9,366 nt of DNA from CAZWUZ01 sp964637655 [NCBI: uncultured bacterium]. GTDB taxonomy: Bacteria; DAOPZR01. Location of the stretch: contig CAZWUZ010000151.1 of the NCBI GenBank assembly GCA_964637655.1, positions 1-9,366 of the forward strand, written 5' to 3'. The translations under genes and the position numbers were made by a program. Below the pieces are notes generated by a model. The model did no database searches. It was not told the DNA's origin and saw nothing but the letters and a program-made list of their open reading frames with translations. Every line of letters starts with the position of its first letter. Position 1 is the stretch's first letter. This document shows, piece after piece, positions 7,066 to 9,366 of this stretch.

Positions 7066-7696
7066 TGCTCAGTTGTCCTGCCTGCAGCAGCACGCGCCGG
7101 TCACAGCGCAGGCCCGGTTCCGGCTCGTGGGTCACGTGGATGCAGGCCGCGCCGGTCGCCGCCAGTTCCGTCTCCAGCAGCCGGATGACCGCGGCACGGC
7201 TCATGGGATCGAGCCAGACCAGCGGTTCGTCGAGCAGCAGCAGCGCCGGGCGCGCGGCAAGCGCGCGCATCACCGCCACGCGACGCGCCTCGCCCCCCGA
7301 CAGCGTGCCGGGACGCCGGGTCCCATAGCCCGCCAGTCCGCCGGCGGCGAGCAGTTCCGCCACCCGTGGCGCGGCGGGAGACGCGAGTCCGAAGCCGATA
7401 TTCTCCGCCACGGTCAGATGCGGCCAGAGCGCGTTCTGCTGGAAGACGAAACCGAGGCCGCGCGCGTGCGGCGGCACCGCCACCCCGTCACCGCTGACGA
7501 CACACCCGCCGCAGTGCACGCTGCCGCCGCCCGGTTCATCCAGCCCGGCAATCAGGCGCAGCAGCGTCGTCTTGCCGCTCCCCGACGGGCCGCAGAGCAG
7601 CAGACGTTCGCCGGCAGCGAGCTCGAGGTCGAGCGGCCCGAGCCGGAACGCACCCGCGCCATACCGCAATCCGCGCAGCATGAGCGCCGCGGTCAT
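7058..7696 (-). CDS. ABC importer ATP-binding protein, short form
   Basis: This cytoplasmic ATPase powers the importer with the permease encoded just upstream. From the ATG at 7694-7696 it is 212 residues. An in-frame GTG three codons earlier (7703-7705) is a possible start, and residue numbers here count from that GTG. I prefer the ATG because it forms an ATGA overlap with the permease stop. All nucleotide-binding motifs are present in order: Walker A GPSGSGKTT (39-47), Q-loop FVFQQN (87-91), signature LSGGE (135-139), Walker B LLLLDEP (155-161) and the switch histidine in VTHEP (H193). The D-loop reads VWLDP where SALDP is usual, keeping the aspartate. The protein ends soon after the ATPase core, so it lacks the C-terminal regulatory or TOBE domain of FbpC/PotA-type ATPases and is closer in length to ThiQ. 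Its stop overlaps the next gene by 8 bases. Confidence 0.92.
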   Translation of the reverse strand: MTAALMLRGLRYGAGAFRLGPLDLELAAGERLLLCGPSGSGKTTLLRLIAGLDEPGGGSVHCGGCVVSGDGVAVPPHARGLGFVFQQNALWPHLTVAENIGFGLASPAAPRVAELLAAGGLAGYGTRRPGTLSGGEARRVAVMRALAARPALLLLDEPLVWLDPMSRAAVIRLLETELAATGAACIHVTHEPEPGLRCDRRVLLQAGQLSNG

Positions 7697-9189
7697 GCGC
7701 GCCACCCGGTCAGACCGCGCATGAGCAGCACACTGCTGAGTCCGGCGGCAGCCAGCACGGTCAGTGCCAGTCCCGCCACCATCTCCGCCGCGCCGTAGTG
7801 CAGATAGTCGTAAATGCGCATGGTGACCGTCGCCGCGCCCGGCGGCACCACCAGCATGGTGGCCCCGAGTTCACCGAGCGTCAGCGCGAAGACCGCCGCC
7901 GCTGCCGCCAGCACGCCCGGACGCAGCAGCGGCAGGCGGAGACGCAGCCAGACCGTCAGCGGCGACCGCGGCACCAGCCGCGCCGCGTCGAGCAGGTTGC
8001 CGTCAAGCGCGGCGCGGTGCAGGACGAGCAGCAGCACCGCCCACGGTGCGAACCGCGCAAAGCCGGCAAGCATCGGCATGGCCAGGGTGCCGTACAGGCC
8101 GCACGGCAGCAGCGTGTTCCACAGCGTGATCAACCCGACCCCGACCAGCGGCGCGGGCGCGACGAGCGCCGGCAGCAGCCACCAGCAGCGGGCCCGGCGG
8201 CGACCGGCCGCCACCAGCAGGGCGAACCCCACCGCCGCAACCGCCGTGACCGCAGCCACGACCAGTGAGACGCGCAGTTCCGCCGCGGCGGCCGTGGCGG
8301 CAGAGATAACCGCTGCCGGCGAACCCGCCTGCCAGGCCAGCGCCGCCACCGGCACAACCACCGCCGTGACGAGCAGTGCTGCGGCGCCCTGGCGCGCAAG
8401 GCGCCAGCATCCGGAAGCGCGCAACGTCGGGTACGTACCGGTCCATGCCGCCACGCCGCCCGCAGCCAGCGCGAAACGCAACGCGAGCACGCCCGCGGGC
8501 ACAGTCACCGCGAGCAGCGGCAGCGCCAGCACCGCCATGCGGCCGGCGTCGCCGGTGGCACTGAAGTCGGCGAACAGTTCGAGCGCGTAGACGTTGACGG
8601 AAAACGCCGAGGAGACGCTGAAATCGATGAGCGACAGGAGGAAGACCGCGAGCATGCCGGCCAGCACACCCGGCAGCGCCAGCGGCAGCGCGATGCGTCG
8701 CGCTACCGCGGCTTCCGTGCCATGCAGGCGCGCGGCGTCGAGGAGGGCTGACGGAACCGTGACCACGCCGGCAAACGCGCAGGCCACAGCATACGGCAGG
8801 TAGGCGAGCAGACCGACCCAGACGCTGCTGCCCCAGCCGGACACCGGCAGGAGTGACAGACCGGTCAACTGATTGAGCCGGCCGGCCAGTGCCAGCCAGG
8901 CCAGGGCGTGCAGGTAGGGAGGAATGAGCGCCGTGAGCAGCGCGAGGAACAGCCAGCGGCGCACGGCGCGCGGCGGGCAGCCAAGCGCGAGCGTCAGGGC
9001 GATACTGCCGGCAGCGAGGGCCACCGTCCCCGACCAGACGATCCCGTCGAGCAGAAGTCCGGCACGACGCGCGGACCCGAGCAGGTCGGTCACCGTTGCC
9101 GGCACCACCGCCGTTAACGGCGCCACGAGCGGCAGGATAAGGCAGAGCAGTACCGCCGCTGTCGTCAGGCTGGAAAGCAGCAGGCGCAT
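7693..9189 (-). CDS. ABC importer permease, two fused permease domains (iron(III)/thiamine-type)
   Basis: This 498-residue, very hydrophobic protein would form the inner-membrane channel of an ABC importer. It contains two copies of the binding-protein-dependent permease domain. Each carries an EAA-like cytoplasmic loop that contacts the ATPase: DAARLHGTEAAVARRIALP near residues 151-169, and DAARLVPRSPLTVWLRLRLP near residues 401-420. The two-domain fusion of about 500 residues is the arrangement of FbpB/SfuB-type iron permeases and of ThiP, rather than of polyamine or sugar importers, whose permeases are separate proteins. Near the C-terminus is GATMLVVPPGAATVTMRIYD, a stretch I associate with iron-type fused permeases. 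The ATG at 9187-9189 lies 6 bases after the preceding stop without a clear ribosome site, so translation is probably coupled. Its TGA overlaps the ATG of the ATPase. The substrate cannot be told from sequence. Confidence 0.9.
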   Translation of the reverse strand: MRLLLSSLTTAAVLLCLILPLVAPLTAVVPATVTDLLGSARRAGLLLDGIVWSGTVALAAGSIALTLALGCPPRAVRRWLFLALLTALIPPYLHALAWLALAGRLNQLTGLSLLPVSGWGSSVWVGLLAYLPYAVACAFAGVVTVPSALLDAARLHGTEAAVARRIALPLALPGVLAGMLAVFLLSLIDFSVSSAFSVNVYALELFADFSATGDAGRMAVLALPLLAVTVPAGVLALRFALAAGGVAAWTGTYPTLRASGCWRLARQGAAALLVTAVVVPVAALAWQAGSPAAVISAATAAAAELRVSLVVAAVTAVAAVGFALLVAAGRRRARCWWLLPALVAPAPLVGVGLITLWNTLLPCGLYGTLAMPMLAGFARFAPWAVLLLVLHRAALDGNLLDAARLVPRSPLTVWLRLRLPLLRPGVLAAAAAVFALTLGELGATMLVVPPGAATVTMRIYDYLHYGAAEMVAGLALTVLAAAGLSSVLLMRGLTGWRA

Positions 9190-9195
9190 GGCAGG

Positions 9196-9366
9196 CTACC
9201 GGGCGAACAGTTCCCGCAGCACATCCTGCGAAGCGGGGAAGGCGGCGGCCGCCGCCGCGAGCAGTTCCGGCGGAATCTGCGCGAGCAGGCGGGCGGCAGC
9301 CGGCGAGAGACACCCCTCGCGTTCGAGCCGCTCGCGCACCGCCACTGACGCAAGGTGTTCCGCCAG
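9196..9366 (-). CDS. C-terminal end of a protein upstream of the ABC permease, possibly its solute-binding protein (partial)
   Basis: Reading the minus strand from the right edge gives 56 open codons ending in TAG at 9196-9198; the start lies outside the window. The visible peptide is helical and alanine/leucine-rich, includes ERLEREGCLSP and ends in QDVLRELFAR. Only 6 bases separate its stop from the permease start, so it belongs to the same operon. In iron(III)- and thiamine-type importers the gene before the permease usually encodes the periplasmic solute-binding protein. The REGCLSP stretch is compatible with the end of such proteins, where a conserved helix is followed by a Gly-x-Leu-Ser/Pro turn. 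This assignment rests mainly on position; the fragment is too short to identify by itself and could be an unrelated helical protein. No signal peptide can be checked because the N-terminus is missing. Confidence 0.6.
   Translation of the reverse strand: MAEHLASVAVRERLEREGCLSPAAARLLAQIPPELLAAAAAAFPASQDVLRELFAR

Noticed and set aside
7697-7705. GTG at 7703-7705 as start of the ATPase
   Set aside because: The ATG at 7694-7696 overlaps the permease stop as ATGA, the usual coupling arrangement, and the ATPase fold needs none of the three extra residues.
6194-7798. Plus-strand ORFs of 359-534 codons opposite the propeller and ATPase
   Set aside because: The minus strand encodes intact Walker A, signature and Walker B motifs and propeller repeats here; the plus-strand frames are low-complexity shadows.
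7058-9189. Naming the importer thiP/thiQ or fbpB/fbpC
   Set aside because: Lengths and the fused permease fit both groups, and the visible end of the upstream protein does not let me decide the substrate, so no gene symbols were given.
8003-9313. Minus-strand ORF of 436 codons in another frame over the permease
   Set aside because: It overlaps the permease frame, is Arg/Gly/Pro-rich and has no membrane or other recognisable pattern, while the permease frame has both EAA-like loops.
1-9366. RNA genes, CRISPR arrays, insertion sequences, attachment sites
   Set aside because: No tRNA-like cloverleaf, regularly spaced repeats, transposase-like protein or terminal inverted repeats were seen; coding sequence fills nearly the whole window.

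Overview
The window is GC-rich throughout, and the codons that read well end mostly in G or C. This suggests a high-GC bacterium, probably Gram-negative because a substrate-binding-protein-type ABC importer and membrane-anchored proteins are present. No marker gene (rRNA, tRNA, ribosomal protein) allows a better placement. All supported genes lie on the minus strand and are packed almost without intergenic DNA, so transcription runs from the right end (9366) to the left end (1). There is no gene-free stretch over 300 bases. The longest gap between reading frames is 42 bases, and it is itself open in frame.

Right half (9366 to 4934): a tightly coupled cluster. It begins with the last 56 codons of a gene that may encode a solute-binding protein. 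A fused two-domain ABC permease follows (7693-9189), then a short ABC ATPase (7058-7696), a membrane-anchored beta-propeller with Reg_prop-like repeats (6004-7065) and a CaCA-family cation antiporter of the YrbG type (4934-6007). The junctions are a 6-bp gap, an ATGA overlap, an 8-bp overlap and another ATGA overlap, so the products are probably made together. The permease plus ATPase resemble the iron(III)/thiamine type of importer. The propeller could be a periplasmic sensor or assembly partner, but that is inference.

Left half (4900 to 1): a second block of proteins I do not recognise. It is preceded by a candidate sigma70-like promoter (4931-4959) overlapping the antiporter stop codon. 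The first gene (2666-4900) encodes a protein with about seven membrane segments followed by Ig-like beta domains. Its TAA stop is followed in the same frame by an open reading frame to position 806, and the bases between look like coding sequence. The two together could be one gene of 1364 codons interrupted by a nonsense codon, or a deliberate two-part product. A further unrecognised gene starts 4 bases later and runs off the left edge; it is intact over 267 codons.

The most interesting point is the in-frame TAA joining two parts of what looks like one large membrane-anchored, Ig-domain-bearing protein with an unfamiliar C-terminal region.
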